Assembly: GCA_009869945.1 (NCBI GenBank)
Contig: WIXG01000146.1
Span: forward strand, 1 to 64,000
Direction of reading: 5' to 3'
Length of the DNA: 64,000 bases
From: Mesaphorura yosii
Lineage: Eukaryota; Arthropoda; Collembola; Poduromorpha; Tullbergiidae
The translations under genes were made by a program, and so were the position numbers. Shown here piece after piece: positions 1 to 13,248 of this stretch; position 1 is the first letter of the stretch, and each line of letters starts with the position of its first letter. The notes beneath the pieces were generated by a model, which did not search any database, was not told the DNA's origin, and worked only from the letters and a program-made list of their open reading frames with translations.

Positions 1-503
1 AATAACTTCTTTTCTTGTGCGAAGATTCAGCTGAAATTTTGCATGAGTGGTGGTGCGCATGCTATTTGGCACAGGCTGATATAATATGGGCTCGGCAGCC
101 CTGCCCAGTCCTGAGAAATCGTAAAATATAGCCACCTGGACTGTATTAGTAGCATTGCACGCGATACGGTCGATTAATATGATTAATTATAGATTGAAGC
201 CTCTTGCAGAATGAGTATGGATGAATTATAAGGTGCTGGGTTAGACAATCATCATACAAGTCGGCAATCTCTGAAGTCTAAACTGTCTTAGTTGCTGCAT
301 ATGACTCATTCGGAGTGGTTTTGTATCTGAATTCCAAACGTTTGAATGTATTGGATTCGGAAAGGGAACAAGATTCATACTGAAATATCCCATAAAAATA
401 TGCTTTGTATTTATTTGAAACAATTCGCCTGCTTTTGTAAATAAATTCGGAAAACTTGGAAAAAATTCGACATTGGATGAACATTTGTAGTAGAGAGCAC
501 AAG
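1..503. other. 3' flank of the first minus-strand gene
   Basis: No gene was recognised. A minus-strand AATAAA (read on the plus strand as tttatt at 410-415) lies about 90 bases past the stop codon of the secreted-protein gene and is a plausible polyadenylation signal. The rest shows no motif or repeat I can support. Confidence 0.5.
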
Positions 504-1128
504 TTAGAAGTTCGACCCAAGTGGTTCCAAGATAGGACCACTGAGCGGTCTGTAAGGCCTGTCCACTGGATAATGAACCTTCTGTGGTGGTGGCGCTTGC
601 TCGTACTCCACGTTGACATCGGGTGGACCAGCAGGAGGGAAGTCCAGCGAGGCTTCTGCATCAACCGTGTAATGTGGTCGTTTAACGAAAATGTTGACGT
701 TTGCCCCTGGCACTTCGTTGCTCTTGAAGGCCGCCTTGATGACTTCTTCAAGCTTGTAATTCGGCACAACAACATTCAGTCTCTCTTGCCTGGGTGCTCC
801 GCTCAACCACAGAATGTCTTCACGTTGGATGACGCACGGATTCACCTGGTCACAGGTAACATCCCACACACCAGCTTGGTTGAGTCGTGGCGTACACTTG
901 ATCTTCAGTGTACAGTCGGGACCAACACCGCTGGAGAGTGTAGAGCCGAAGGAGGAAAGGCCTGGACCGGCTGAATAGCCTCCGTATCCGCCTTGAGGTC
1001 GCGGCGCGGCGAAAGTCGCGGCCACTCCCATCAACAGAATCTGATGAAAAATTACAGTTAGATATTCATTCTAACTATTTGTACCAACTAATGAACCAAA
1101 CAAAGAACACACTTACCAGGGTCTTCAT
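504..1128 (-). CDS. Small secreted Pro/Gly-rich protein, function unknown
   Basis: Two coding exons: 1128-1117 (12 nt, encoding MKTL) and 1040-504, joined in phase 0 across a 76-bp GT-AG intron. The product is 182 aa. It begins with a short hydrophobic signal peptide (MKTLILLMGVAATFA, then APRPQGG), so it should be secreted. A Gly/Ser-rich stretch follows, then a domain of about 90 residues with four cysteines (DC, KC, TC, PC) that could form two disulphides, then a proline-rich tail. The tiny first exon ending inside the signal peptide is typical of arthropod cuticle and other secreted-protein genes. I do not recognise the central domain; a cuticle or extracellular-matrix role is only a guess. 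A TATA box upstream suggests regulated expression. Confidence 0.8.
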
Positions 1129-1210
1129 TTTGAATTGACTCAATGAATTGAAGTTGGAGCACTGAGGAAAGCTTGAGCTCAACTAAACCATAAATCTGGT
1201 CTCTCCAGCT

Positions 1211-1218
1211 TTATAAAG
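1211..1218 (-). promoter_or_regulatory. TATA box of the secreted-protein gene
   Basis: A TATAAA core (palindromic ctttataaag context) lies about 90 bases upstream of the ATG at 1128. Transcription would start near 1180-1190, where the minus strand reads tttagttgag. This is the clearest core promoter in the left part of the window. Confidence 0.6.
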
Positions 1219-2154
1219 CTGATAACTATACATGGCAGAATTTAAGGCACGATTGAACTATTGAGTGGTCAGTTAATTTGCGAGAGCAGTTTACAAGCGA
1301 CGGGGCATCATTTTGTGGAAATATGGTACAAAAGGGTGCAAAATTACACGCTTGCCACTGTTCAGACTAAAACTGTATCAACAATCAGCCTTGTGCTGGT
1401 TGCATATTAATTTATTGTGCATTATGGACAATGACTTGCAAGAGGAGCAATTGGAGTGTGAACTTTTGAAGAAAAAGGGTCAAAGTCATGTAAAAAGAAA
1501 AGTCCACTTGCGTCTGCCGGCGAGAACGATGCGGTTTAGAATTGTGTGAGAAACCTTCTACCGCACGATACACGTTTACTTCGGGATCTGAAATCCCATT
1601 CAGACCAAACTCGATTCTTCGGTCGCATTTCTGCGCGCGCTGGTGCAACGCTGAGAACAATTTAATCTGTTACGTGGTTGTTACAACAAAGACAGTTTTA
1701 GAAAGTAAATAATTGGCAATTATGCAAATTGCATGCACTTTTTGAGAATTCCTTATTTTTAGAGTGGGCAACTTGAACTTTATTGTCTTGCGGTAACGAC
1801 CGCTTATCTTTGCTCGGACTGGGAAAGCCGAGGCTGCATTTAATTAAGCACGAAACGTGCGCTTTGGTTGGAGTTCACTCGATAAATCAGATTAGAGCAA
1901 ATCCATTGCAAAATCAAGCCAGAAACAATGGAATGGAATTTGGAACTCTAGCAAAAATGAGAGAATGCAAATGCAATGCAAGACGCTGAAACTGCGTTGC
2001 AAAAATCAACAAATGGTGCAACGCGAAGAATCATCGAATCACGCACTGGATTAAGAAATGTAGTCACAAAATTCAGAGAAACAATAAATTGTCCTTAATC
2101 GCAGCTGTAGTGAATCAGGCTGCGTTTATTCACAAGTTTATTGGCACCTGGCTC
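1219..2154. other. Intergenic spacer
   Basis: This is the upstream region of the secreted-protein gene and the 3' flank of the ASCH gene. Minus-strand AATAAA signals (plus-strand tttatt at 2137-2142 and 2125-2130) lie just past the ASCH stop codon. The short ORFs here show no family resemblance. Confidence 0.5.
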
Positions 2155-2532
2155 TTACTTACATAGCTTGATTTCAAAAGCCAAGACACCAAATTCGCGT
2201 TCTTTTTCTTTGTACGATGGAAAGCTTTGATAAGTGTCGATGCCAGTTTGCAAGTCGGTGGTCCCCGGCAAACAGTTCTCAATGCCCTCCTTCTGCAACA
2301 TGTCGGAGAACGTTTTGTAATGCTCCACACGCGTGATTCCACAAGTAAGTGACGGCGAATCCTCGCCAGCGTTGTCAGAATCTACTTGAAAGTTCACGAT
2401 GTCGCCTTTTTTGATGGTCAAATATCCGCCGGTAGCACATCGACCCTCGACTGTTTTTACTCCGGCTTGGATGAAGTCGAAATACTGTTGCTGTACCTTG
2501 AATGTGAAAGATGCGGCCGGGGTCGAATCCAT
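2155..2532 (-). CDS. ASCH-domain protein
   Basis: This is a 125-aa protein encoded by one exon. The ATG at 2532 was chosen because a good 3' splice site (ttgcttttacag) lies just upstream of it, implying a 5'UTR intron. It also places the conserved domain about 10 residues from the N terminus. The ASCH signature is visible near residues 14-30 (YFDFIQAGVKTVEGR), followed by a beta-rich segment (KKGDIVNF, then TCGITRVEHYKTFSDML) and a C-terminal LPG...YQSFPSYKEKE block. ASCH proteins have a PUA-like RNA-binding fold; the bacterial YqfB group hydrolyses N4-acetylcytidine. Whether this eukaryotic member binds RNA or is an enzyme cannot be read from the sequence. Confidence 0.85.
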   Translation of the reverse strand: MDSTPAASFTFKVQQQYFDFIQAGVKTVEGRCATGGYLTIKKGDIVNFQVDSDNAGEDSPSLTCGITRVEHYKTFSDMLQKEGIENCLPGTTDLQTGIDTYQSFPSYKEKEREFGVLAFEIKLCK

Positions 2533-2977
2533 GACTGTTGATCTGTAAAAGCAATTACTGTGCAATAGTGCACAAGCAAAATCTGTAACGGAATCAGAAC
2601 TTACTGTTTACCTTTTAAATTGCCACAAACAATGATTACCAGTAGACAAGGACCTGTAGACTGCTTCAAACGGAGTATCAATCCGCGGCTTCTGACTGCG
2701 GCCTCGTATATTCATTCCTTCCCGGTTTTAGAATATGTACCAATTTTACTCACTGCAAGGTGCAAAGTACCATTCGTGTCAAGCTACAAAGTCGAGCTCG
2801 GTCGAAGTCAATTATAGTCTGCCTTATTATTGCGTACCTGTTGAGACATGTTGAGAATTTAAGGATTTATTACCAGATAAAAAGATATAGGACAGGAAGA
2901 TCTACGACTACGACTAGCAAAATTTTACTGCTACAGCTTCAGACTTAATGATTGACTATGGAGGGAAGGGATGCTGA
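2533..2977. other. Intergenic spacer with 5'UTR of the ASCH gene
   Basis: It probably contains the noncoding first exon and 5'UTR intron of the ASCH gene (acceptor at 2544-2555 on the minus strand) and the 3'UTR of the HDEL protein gene. No coding feature was recognised. Confidence 0.4.
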
Positions 2978-4117
2978 CTAAAGTTCATCGTGTTCTTCCA
3001 ATAGCCTTCTCTTCTTTTCTTCTACCGCTAGGTTGATGTACTCTTTTAGTTGCGTTTCCACTTGAGCTTCCAGTCTCTGTATCTTATCAACGAGCGCTGT
3101 CCATTTCTTAACGGTTCCTTCCGTTGCAAAGCTCATGTATTTTTCAGCCATTGCTTCGTATTTCCAGTAAAGTTTAGACTCGAAGGTTTCTTTTGCTTCT
3201 GTCAGCTTCGTCAGCATGATTCCAATTATGATCGACGGCTTAATTTCATCCAGATCCCTTTCCACCATTTTCTTGACTAGAATCCTGTTGAGGTCTGCAT
3301 ACTTATCGTTCTCCAAGACTGGTTCATCAATGACATTGCCCTCAATAGCTGATGTAAAGGCGTTCAGGAGCTTATTCTCTACAAAATCTGTTGGGTTTTC
3401 TGCTAAACCTTCCATGAGATTCAATGCTTCTAGATATTGCTGCACTTCAGTCGCTGTCGTGGCGTTGATTCTTTTCCTCTTGAATGCTATAAAGAATTAT
3501 GAAACCTTGTATGATGTAACAACGCAGTACGAGGGTAAATTACAAAATTATAATTTTAAAGTACCTGCAGTGAACTTGCTGTCAAGTTCCACATCAATGC
3601 CAAGTTCACTCTGCAGTTCAGCTGCATCCTTTAAATCCGACATTAAATGCTCGATCTTTGAGCTAATTATGTCGCGGCGTTCATCCCGTAAGTCGATGTT
3701 TTCTTTATGCTTCTTGTCATTCGCGGCCATCGATTCCAAAATGAAGTCGTGCTCTTTATTAATCTCAAACAGTAAAAGTGCGGCTTCTGTCCCGTTTAAT
3801 TGCATGGCCGTTGTTACGTTTTCTTCCAAATATTCCATTCTCAACAGAAGAGGCTTGTCTTCTGCGTCCAGAAACTCTTCGACAGGGTCTTCAATTAGCA
3901 TGCCACTCATTTGACTGTCCAATTCATGAAACCTCCGATTAAGTGTCAACAGAACTTTGTCGTAAAATTCAATTGCGCCAGAACCTGAACTTAATTCATG
4001 TGAAAGTGTCGATGCTGAGTCTTTGCTGACACAGTGCACTACGTCCTGTAGCAGTGTTAATTTTAGAAGCACAACACAAGTTAACCAGAGCAGAATCCTC
4101 AAAATTGCCTCCATCAT
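2978..4117 (-). CDS. Uncharacterised ER-lumenal coiled-coil protein with HDEL
   Basis: Two exons, 4117-3565 and 3486-2978, joined in phase 1 across a 78-bp intron, encode 353 aa. From the ATG at 4117 the N terminus is a signal peptide with a long hydrophobic core (ILRILLWLTCVVLLKLTLL, ending near VHC). The protein ends EEHDEL, and HDEL is the classical ER-retrieval signal. Together these predict a soluble resident of the ER lumen. Three N-glycosylation sequons are visible (NVT, NGT, NAT). The rest is acidic and strongly helical, with probable coiled coils around KKHKENIDLRDERRD and at the C terminus (KIQRLEAQVETQLKEY). An in-frame ATG at 4252 would add a second hydrophobic segment and is less likely. 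I do not recognise the family. Size and HDEL-like ending recall the LRP chaperone RAP, but I see no matching RAP domains. Confidence 0.75.
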
Positions 4118-4544
4118 TAGCCTCGAATTTACTCTGATCACAGCAATTGAGCAAAAAAGGTTGAGTATCAAGAACGCCAGCGCGTTCAAAATAGAGATAT
4201 TCGGTTCAGTTTCAAAGTCAATGTTCCGATGTTTCCTTGCACAACTTTTCACTGTGAAACGTCTTGGGTTGCATTATACGCTGGACAAATAAGTATGAAC
4301 TATAGAAGGCACAACCGGAACCGCCGGTAACTGATAATTGTATGATAAACCACGGTCACAGGATGGAGCCTTCAAAGACTACGCACAGCAGGAAACGATG
4401 ATCCCACATTCAAGCCGAATGCTAAAATACGATATTAACTGTACCATAAGCTTAACATTTTTATTAGAAAACGTGAGAAACCTTTACATAAGAGACACTG
4501 AAATGGTTGGGGTTAAAAACACAATTTCCTGAAAACTGTTACGT

Positions 4545-5468
4545 TCATCGATTTTCATTCATGCCAATGGTGGACGCGGTCTTCTCCAAATAGGCCAGAG
4601 GACCCTGAAGTCCACTTGGTTGTTGCTGTCCTTGTGACATTGGGCTGTGATACCCAACATTTGGGCCTGGGCTGGGCATCATTCTTGTACCGGAAGGATT
4701 CATTTGCCCCGAAGATGCGATTGGGGTTTGAGGTCGTCCAACTGAAGCAGGAGTTTGAGGCCTACCGCTGATTGGGGTCAAAGGTCCACTTTGACTTTGA
4801 CTACTGGAACCAGAAGAAGTCGTACTTGTGCCCGAAGTAGTTGGTGGTCCGGGTCCAGTCTTCCCACCCACTAAGTGGAAAACATGGAACTGTTAATTAG
4901 AAATCTTAGGCGATGCGAGTCTGCCGTGCCTCATTATTTACTCACTAGAAGGTTGCAAATCAGACAGCATTGACTGCCAATGACTGATTTTATCAAAATT
5001 CTTTTTGAGCAATTCGTCCTTTCTCATCAACTCCAGTCGTAACTCGCTTGTATCATCTTTCACAAGCAGTTCAGGTTTCTGAGCTGCAATCTGCAATCTC
5101 TTCTTTAAAAAGTATCCTTCCATCGCTCTTGCACTCTCGATAAAACTGTGTAATGTCAAATCAGCGTCCACCTTAATTTCATCGCGATTCAGATTTGACA
5201 ATGTGTCCTCCTTCGTCATTGCTGACAAACACCCCTGCAATCATGAGACAATTAGCTCAACGCATACAATCACCCGCTATCAGTCCAACGACACGCTTGG
5301 CACATGCCCCTTTAATTTGCGTGTGGCCAACCGTTATCATTGTATAATATTTACCTGGAATGCCTGCTCGAAAGTGTCCACCGGATTTGAGTTTTTCGAT
5401 CCGGTATCCTCATCAAAATTGTCGGTTCCAGAAGAAAGAAGGTTGGTCGAATGTTTAAATTCAGCCAT
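4545..5468 (-). CDS. MED28: Mediator complex subunit 28
   Basis: Three exons, 5468-5355, 5234-4946 and 4870-4545 (phases 0 and 1), encode 242 aa. The core matches MED28: a short N terminus ending VDTFEQAFQ, then GCLSAMT, a helical segment with FIESARAMEGYFLKKRLQ and AQKPELLVKDD, and a heptad region (LELMRKDELLKKNFDKI). MED28 is a nuclear head-module-associated subunit of Mediator, linking transcription factors to RNA polymerase II. The third exon encodes an additional low-complexity Ser/Thr/Pro/Gly/Gln tail of about 110 residues, making the protein longer than the human one (178 aa). The gene is divergent from AREL1, with about 1 kb between start codons. Confidence 0.9.
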
Positions 5469-6531
5469 ACTGATGAGAATCGGGGTCACAAATTATCTTT
5501 GGAATAAATATTAGTATAATATTAGTTTAGAAAGCGAATCTCATAAATATTTGGGGTCAAAACGCGTACGACGCCGCCGCTGCAATATTCGTATTTCTCC
5601 TTGTCTATCACATCAGCTGACATGAGTGGTCGGTTCCACAAGTGAAAGTGAATAGAACGAAAGCAATAAAGTTGAGGAGATACTTGATTCAAGACAATTA
5701 ATTAATGATTCAACTAATTCATCATCGTCATTCCGTACGTAGAACAATCACAACTTTGCTGGTTTTCTTGTGATAGCCTATTAGTGCAAACTTAGTCAGT
5801 ACTAAAAGTGTGAAGCCGACCAGTCAAAGCTATACTCATAGTCATCATGTTATAAAATCAAATTGATAACAAAACTGGCAATCACCATTCTTCCATATTT
5901 TCAGCTCTTGTAAAATAGAAGTACGTTCAAAGCAAACATGTTATCGAACTTTCAAATTACTTATTGCTAAGATATGAACCGATATACGCAGGTGGTGATC
6001 AGTCAGGCGACTTTTACCTGCAAAAAGTTAACTGACGGTGATTTGGAATTTGGGAGACTGAATTCAATGTCTCAGTGTTTCAAAACGCAGAACGAATCGC
6101 GTAAGTTTTAAGCCTGTAGTTGATGACAAGAAGAAACACTTGCACAAATTTCAGTATCATTTCTTAATATTTTCCTCACATTATGTGCACTTGCACTGTT
6201 TTATTTTGCGCTGCTTTATTATCCAGGATCAGCTTGTTTAAGTTTGAGTTTCTTTTCCGTCCATCACCGGATCCCCAATCACTCACTAATCAGCCCCTAC
6301 ACATTTCATTTTGACTGATCACCGCATGCAAAAGACTATTGAAAAACCTGGTTGTGCTCATTTTTGGCCTCCTCGAACATTTGTGTCCCGTTTTGTGAAT
6401 GCATCAGTGTTCGATGATTTTCTGCATTTTTTGCCAAATTCCCGTCCATGGAAAAAGACGCTGAAGTTTTTATTATGGGTTCGCTCTTTTTGAAATGCTT
6501 ATTTGTAGTTTCTCGGTGCAACCAAAATGCT
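5469..6531. promoter_or_regulatory. Shared intergenic region between divergent MED28 and AREL1
   Basis: About 1.06 kb separates two divergently oriented start codons, so it must hold both promoters and 5'UTRs. I see no TATA box at a useful distance from either gene, as expected for housekeeping-type promoters. An in-frame ATG at 6448 would extend AREL1 by 28 residues but is probably 5'UTR. Confidence 0.45.
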
Positions 6532-9387
6532 ATGATCGATTTTGTACCTTGTATTGTAGGAGCTGTCTTGGTTCTCTTGGCGGTTGGTGGATACATTGGG
6601 TATAAACTGTTTCAGAAGTACGTTGGTTATCCAAATCTTTCTGGACGAAGACAGATTGGAGCCGCTGCCCATACATTAAATGACAACCTTACGCCTGTAG
6701 TAAACACATTACTTGCTAGCAAGGAGCCCAAATTACTCCTAGATGAGCAACTAGAAACTCAAGTTGGACAGAATATTCAGTTTCGAATATTGGTGAGAAC
6801 CTGCCCTGCAGATTAGCAAAATCTTGCGACGACTTTGTGGTAGAGTGATTCCTCATTTCTTCCAGTTTACTTCGAAGAGACGCGGAATATTCAGCACACT
6901 GAGTGGAGCTTCGACTTCTGCAAGCGCTAACGCTTATATCGCTGATTTGGAACAAAGTCTGGCTCAATTATTAAACGACAGGACACAAATTGAAGTGGTT
7001 AAGGTCGTTGGATACGCAGGCAACATATCGATTATCAGAGAATTCGAGGTTGATCCTGATACACAGCATGACATTTTGTTGGTGACATTTACTGTTCGCG
7101 AATCTGGGTTCTATGAAGTTCGTGTGAACTATAATGGGAAGGTATTACGGCGATGTCCCTTCCTGGTTTCATTCTTACCTACACATTTGGACTGTGATCA
7201 AACTGGACTGATTAGACAATCTCCAACGGTGCTTTTCACAACAGAGCATCCACATTCGTTGCTAATTGAACCGAAAGACAAGTTCGGAAATCTTTGTCGG
7301 ATTGAAGATGTTGACATTGAGAATTTCTCCTTTCATTTAACACACGTAAGTTTTACACTGTACAAAGTTTAGTATGCAGTACGAAGGAATGTTACCGTTT
7401 TGTGCAATTTCCACATAGGTTAGCGATATCCTGAAGGATGAACCTGTTGGTCCTTACACGTACAACTTTGTATCAAGTTCTATGGATGATTGGGGGCAGT
7501 TTAAAGCAGTAATAAGATTCGAATTAGAAATATTCCAGCCTGGCGTATATAAAGGAAGAATCTGTTACCAAGATAAGCAGATTGGATCAGGCTCTTTCGA
7601 CATCATTACAATATCATCTGAAGAGCAGTTGATGTTCAAAGAAATGCTGTCTCGAGCATTATCGGGTAATCTTTATCATCCAGCCGAATTATTGTCCACC
7701 AGCTTGGAAACTTCGAAGAAAGCGAAGACAGTCTACATCTACACTGCGCCAAAACTAATTACTGTCAAGGAATATATTCTTGGATTCATTCCTATTCGAC
7801 TTGCTACGTATCGCATCCATCCAGCATTAAGAATTGGACTTCGATTCGAAGACAATGGGAGGAGTATGTTTACTATTTCTGATCGAATTCAGCCTGATTT
7901 GACGATGGAAATGGAGACGACAAGTTTCCGGCTCAACTTGGCACTCTTCGCCCACTTTTTACAAGAACGGTTAGGCGGCTCGGAATCCTTTGAGAACAAA
8001 GTCAAGTTTTTCACGCAAGAGCTTCGTAACGCGAGAGAAGATAAAATGAGATTATTTATTGGACTGCGCATAGATCGAAATAATCTAGTCGAGTCAAGTC
8101 TAGCGGCAACAAAGAACTTTGGAGTGAAAGAATGGTGCAAGAAGTTCAAAATTCAATTTGAAGGTGAAGAAGGATCTGACGACGGTGGACTGAGGCGTGA
8201 ATGGCTGAACCTGCTGTGCTGCAAGCTGTTCGAAAACAACCCCGATGGACTATTTTGTTGCATGGGAAATTCGCGACTGGTTCATCCAAATCCAAATCGT
8301 TCCTCCAGATGGGTTCATTTAAAATACTACGAGTTGGCTGGAAAAGTTGTTGCTAAGTGCCTGTTTGAGACTGCATGTGGAGGTCACTATAAGCAGAGCG
8401 TGAACGGTCGATTTAGTAGGTCATTCCTTGCCCAAATTATTGGATTCCCAGTACAAACAAAATACTTTGAGCAAGACGACCCAGAATTTTATCTTGGGAA
8501 AGTCAAATATTTGCGTGAAAATGACATGGATGCCGACTCGATGGATCTCACGTTCACCGAAGAGGTCTACGCGAAAGGAGTCCTGGTGGAGGTAACTTAC
8601 ACGGATGTAACACGTAAAGTTTTGTGTCAGCCAAAGTGCTAAATGATCATTCATTTGGTTCCAGACAGTTGACTTAATTCCTGGAGGATCGTCGATTAAT
8701 GTTACTGAGGCCAATAAGGAGGAATACCTTAACGCTGTCTCAAACTATCGATTTGTAAAACGGGTACACAAAGAAGTTGAAGCGTTCTTGAAAGGTTTGA
8801 ATGAAATAATTCCTGATGGTTTACTCACCAATTTCGACGAGAATGAATTGGAGGTGAGTAAGTTTTAGTAGCTACAAAATTGCAAATACTTCTAGTAGCT
8901 AACTTATGCTACTTCTTTCGGATTTGATGTGTAGATTCTTATGTGCGGGAAAAGCAATTTTGTCATTCAAGACTTGAAGTTGAATCACGTCGTGAGTGTT
9001 TCCGACGAGCACCTTCGCTGCCAACTTGGTAAAATTCTTCCATGGTTCTGGACTACGATTGACAATATGACTGACGAGGAGCGTGGAAGACTGCTGCAAT
9101 TTACAACAGGTAAAATATAAATCCAGTCTTCGGTCCTGCGTAAAGAAAGTTGAATGCTTAGTGGCCATTATTATTGTTTTGCAGGGTCATCTTTACTTCC
9201 CCGCGGGGGTTTTAAGGAACTTCAACCAACGTTTCGCATTACGTTAACGCATTCATTCGGCAAGCTTCCTATTGCCCACACATGCTTCAATGAAATATGC
9301 CTTTCAACTCACAAGACTTACGAAGAATTTCAAAGGTCATTACTCACAGCTATTAACGAAGGCAGTGAAGGATTTGGATTCATGTAA
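6532..9387 (+). CDS. AREL1: AREL1-type HECT E3 ubiquitin ligase
   Basis: Six exons: 6532-6792, 6866-7345, 7419-8591, 8665-8853, 8935-9109 and 9185-9387. Total 826 aa, very close to human AREL1 (823 aa). The N terminus has one hydrophobic segment (residues ~5-25), as in the mammalian protein. Two filamin/Ig-like regions follow (residues ~70-300; e.g. VRESGFYEVRVNYNGK). The C-terminal HECT domain spans ~480-826, with landmarks GGLRREW, LVHPNPNRSS, FTRSFLAQIIG-like FSRSFLAQIIG, LLQFTTG and HTCFNEICLS, whose cysteine (~residue 793) is the thioester-forming catalytic Cys. AREL1 ubiquitinates inhibitor-of-apoptosis antagonists such as SMAC and so restrains apoptosis. AATAAA signals lie at 9518 and 9525. 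The start at 6532 was preferred over 6448 because it gives the family length. Confidence 0.93.
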
Positions 9388-10341
9388 CTACTTGGTGATA
9401 AAGCTGAATCTGATACTGAATACTGTTGTACTTTATTGTGACGCCTATTACTGTTAAGCCATTTACGACTTCATGCTTCATACGTTGCTGTTGCTATTTA
9501 CAAAGTGATATTTACAAAATAAAAATAAACCATGACTCACGCAGATTATCAATTCAAAGGATGTCAAAGGTCTTGGTTTTCTTTGCGGTTCCATTTAGTC
9601 AAGATGCTCCAGCTGTGAAGTAGAAGATATGGCTGATAAAAGCTGAGTCTGTCATTGCTCCAGGAAATAGAAAGATCGTATGATCCAGGGTACTGCTGCT
9701 ACCTCCTTCGACCTTCCTCAAGCAAAGCTTCATTTACGGCTTGATGGCAATTGGCAATCTATTGCTGTTTGCTACTTGTCCGCTCTTTCTTGCTGTACGG
9801 TACGTGGTAATTGCATTTAGCTGAATACACTAACTTCATTACGTTAAGTAAAATGTTTCCTTGCTTGTCTTCAGGCTGTTTACAACTGATGTAGTGATTC
9901 AAAAGCACTTGGACCAATCATGAACAAAGAAAACCAAAATAAAAAATAAATACATGCTTACGCAAAAGGAGAATGTAAATACGTAAAATGGTGTAATTTA
10001 ATCTCAGATTAAGCTTAGTTGCACGGTTAAATGTGAATAAATTTAGGCATATTGCAGTGATTTCCTGAGTGAATCGTGTCTCAATATTGATAAATCAATC
10101 AGCAACGACATTTTCATTCCGATCACACATTCATTCCATGATTAGTGTAATTTACTTGACTTTCAACTTATTCATTCCAATAACAAGTTTAATTAAATAT
10201 TCCAGAAGCTGAACAACATGGTTCTAGCTTCTAAGTGATGATGTTGAATTAAGACTCAAGATGATAAACTGACCGCAAGACTTTCACATGCACTTTCACC
10301 GTGTGCAAGACTTCAAGTAATATTTTTTAGAAAATTAAACA
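9388..10341. other. AREL1 3'UTR and RCBTB upstream region
   Basis: Two AATAAA hexamers at 9518-9530 probably end the AREL1 transcript. The rest is the upstream region of the RCBTB gene in the same orientation. It is AT-rich, with no ORF or repeat that I can assign. Confidence 0.5.
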
Positions 10342-13030
<2,689 letters not shown>

Positions 13031-13036
13031 AGAAAT

Positions 13037-13240
13037 CAGGGTTCGCTGATATAAATCGATGATATATATCATGATATTTTTGAGATGTGTAGCGCAAAGA
13101 ACTTTCCAATGACTATCCAGCGCTTTTCACATGTTCATATCAACTTTTTCCTAAAATCATAGGTATTTTCGATATATATCATGATATATATCCGATATAT
13201 ATCGGTATTTGTGAAAAAATCACGATTTTTTCCAACCCTG
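13037..13240. mobile_element. hAT-type MITE with 8-bp target-site duplication
   Basis: This 204-bp non-coding element begins CAGGGTT and ends AACCCTG, giving short terminal inverted repeats of the hAT type. It is flanked by a perfect 8-bp direct repeat, GAAGAAAT, at 13029-13036 and 13241-13248, the duplication length characteristic of hAT transposition. Internally it is AT-rich with several copies of the near-palindromes gatatatatc and atatatcatgatatat, so it can fold into a hairpin. It has no coding capacity and would need a transposase in trans. The left duplication overlaps the last two bases of the RCBTB stop codon, so the element lies entirely in that gene's 3'UTR. Confidence 0.85.
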
Positions 13241-13248
13241 GAAGAAAT

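Noticed and set aside
456..974. 172-codon ORF on the plus strand
   Set aside because: It is the antisense shadow of the secreted-protein exon, which has a signal peptide, a valid intron and a TATA box on the minus strand.
3216..3914. 232-codon ORF on the plus strand
   Set aside because: It crosses the intron of the HDEL protein on the opposite strand and is Ser-rich shadow sequence with no motif.
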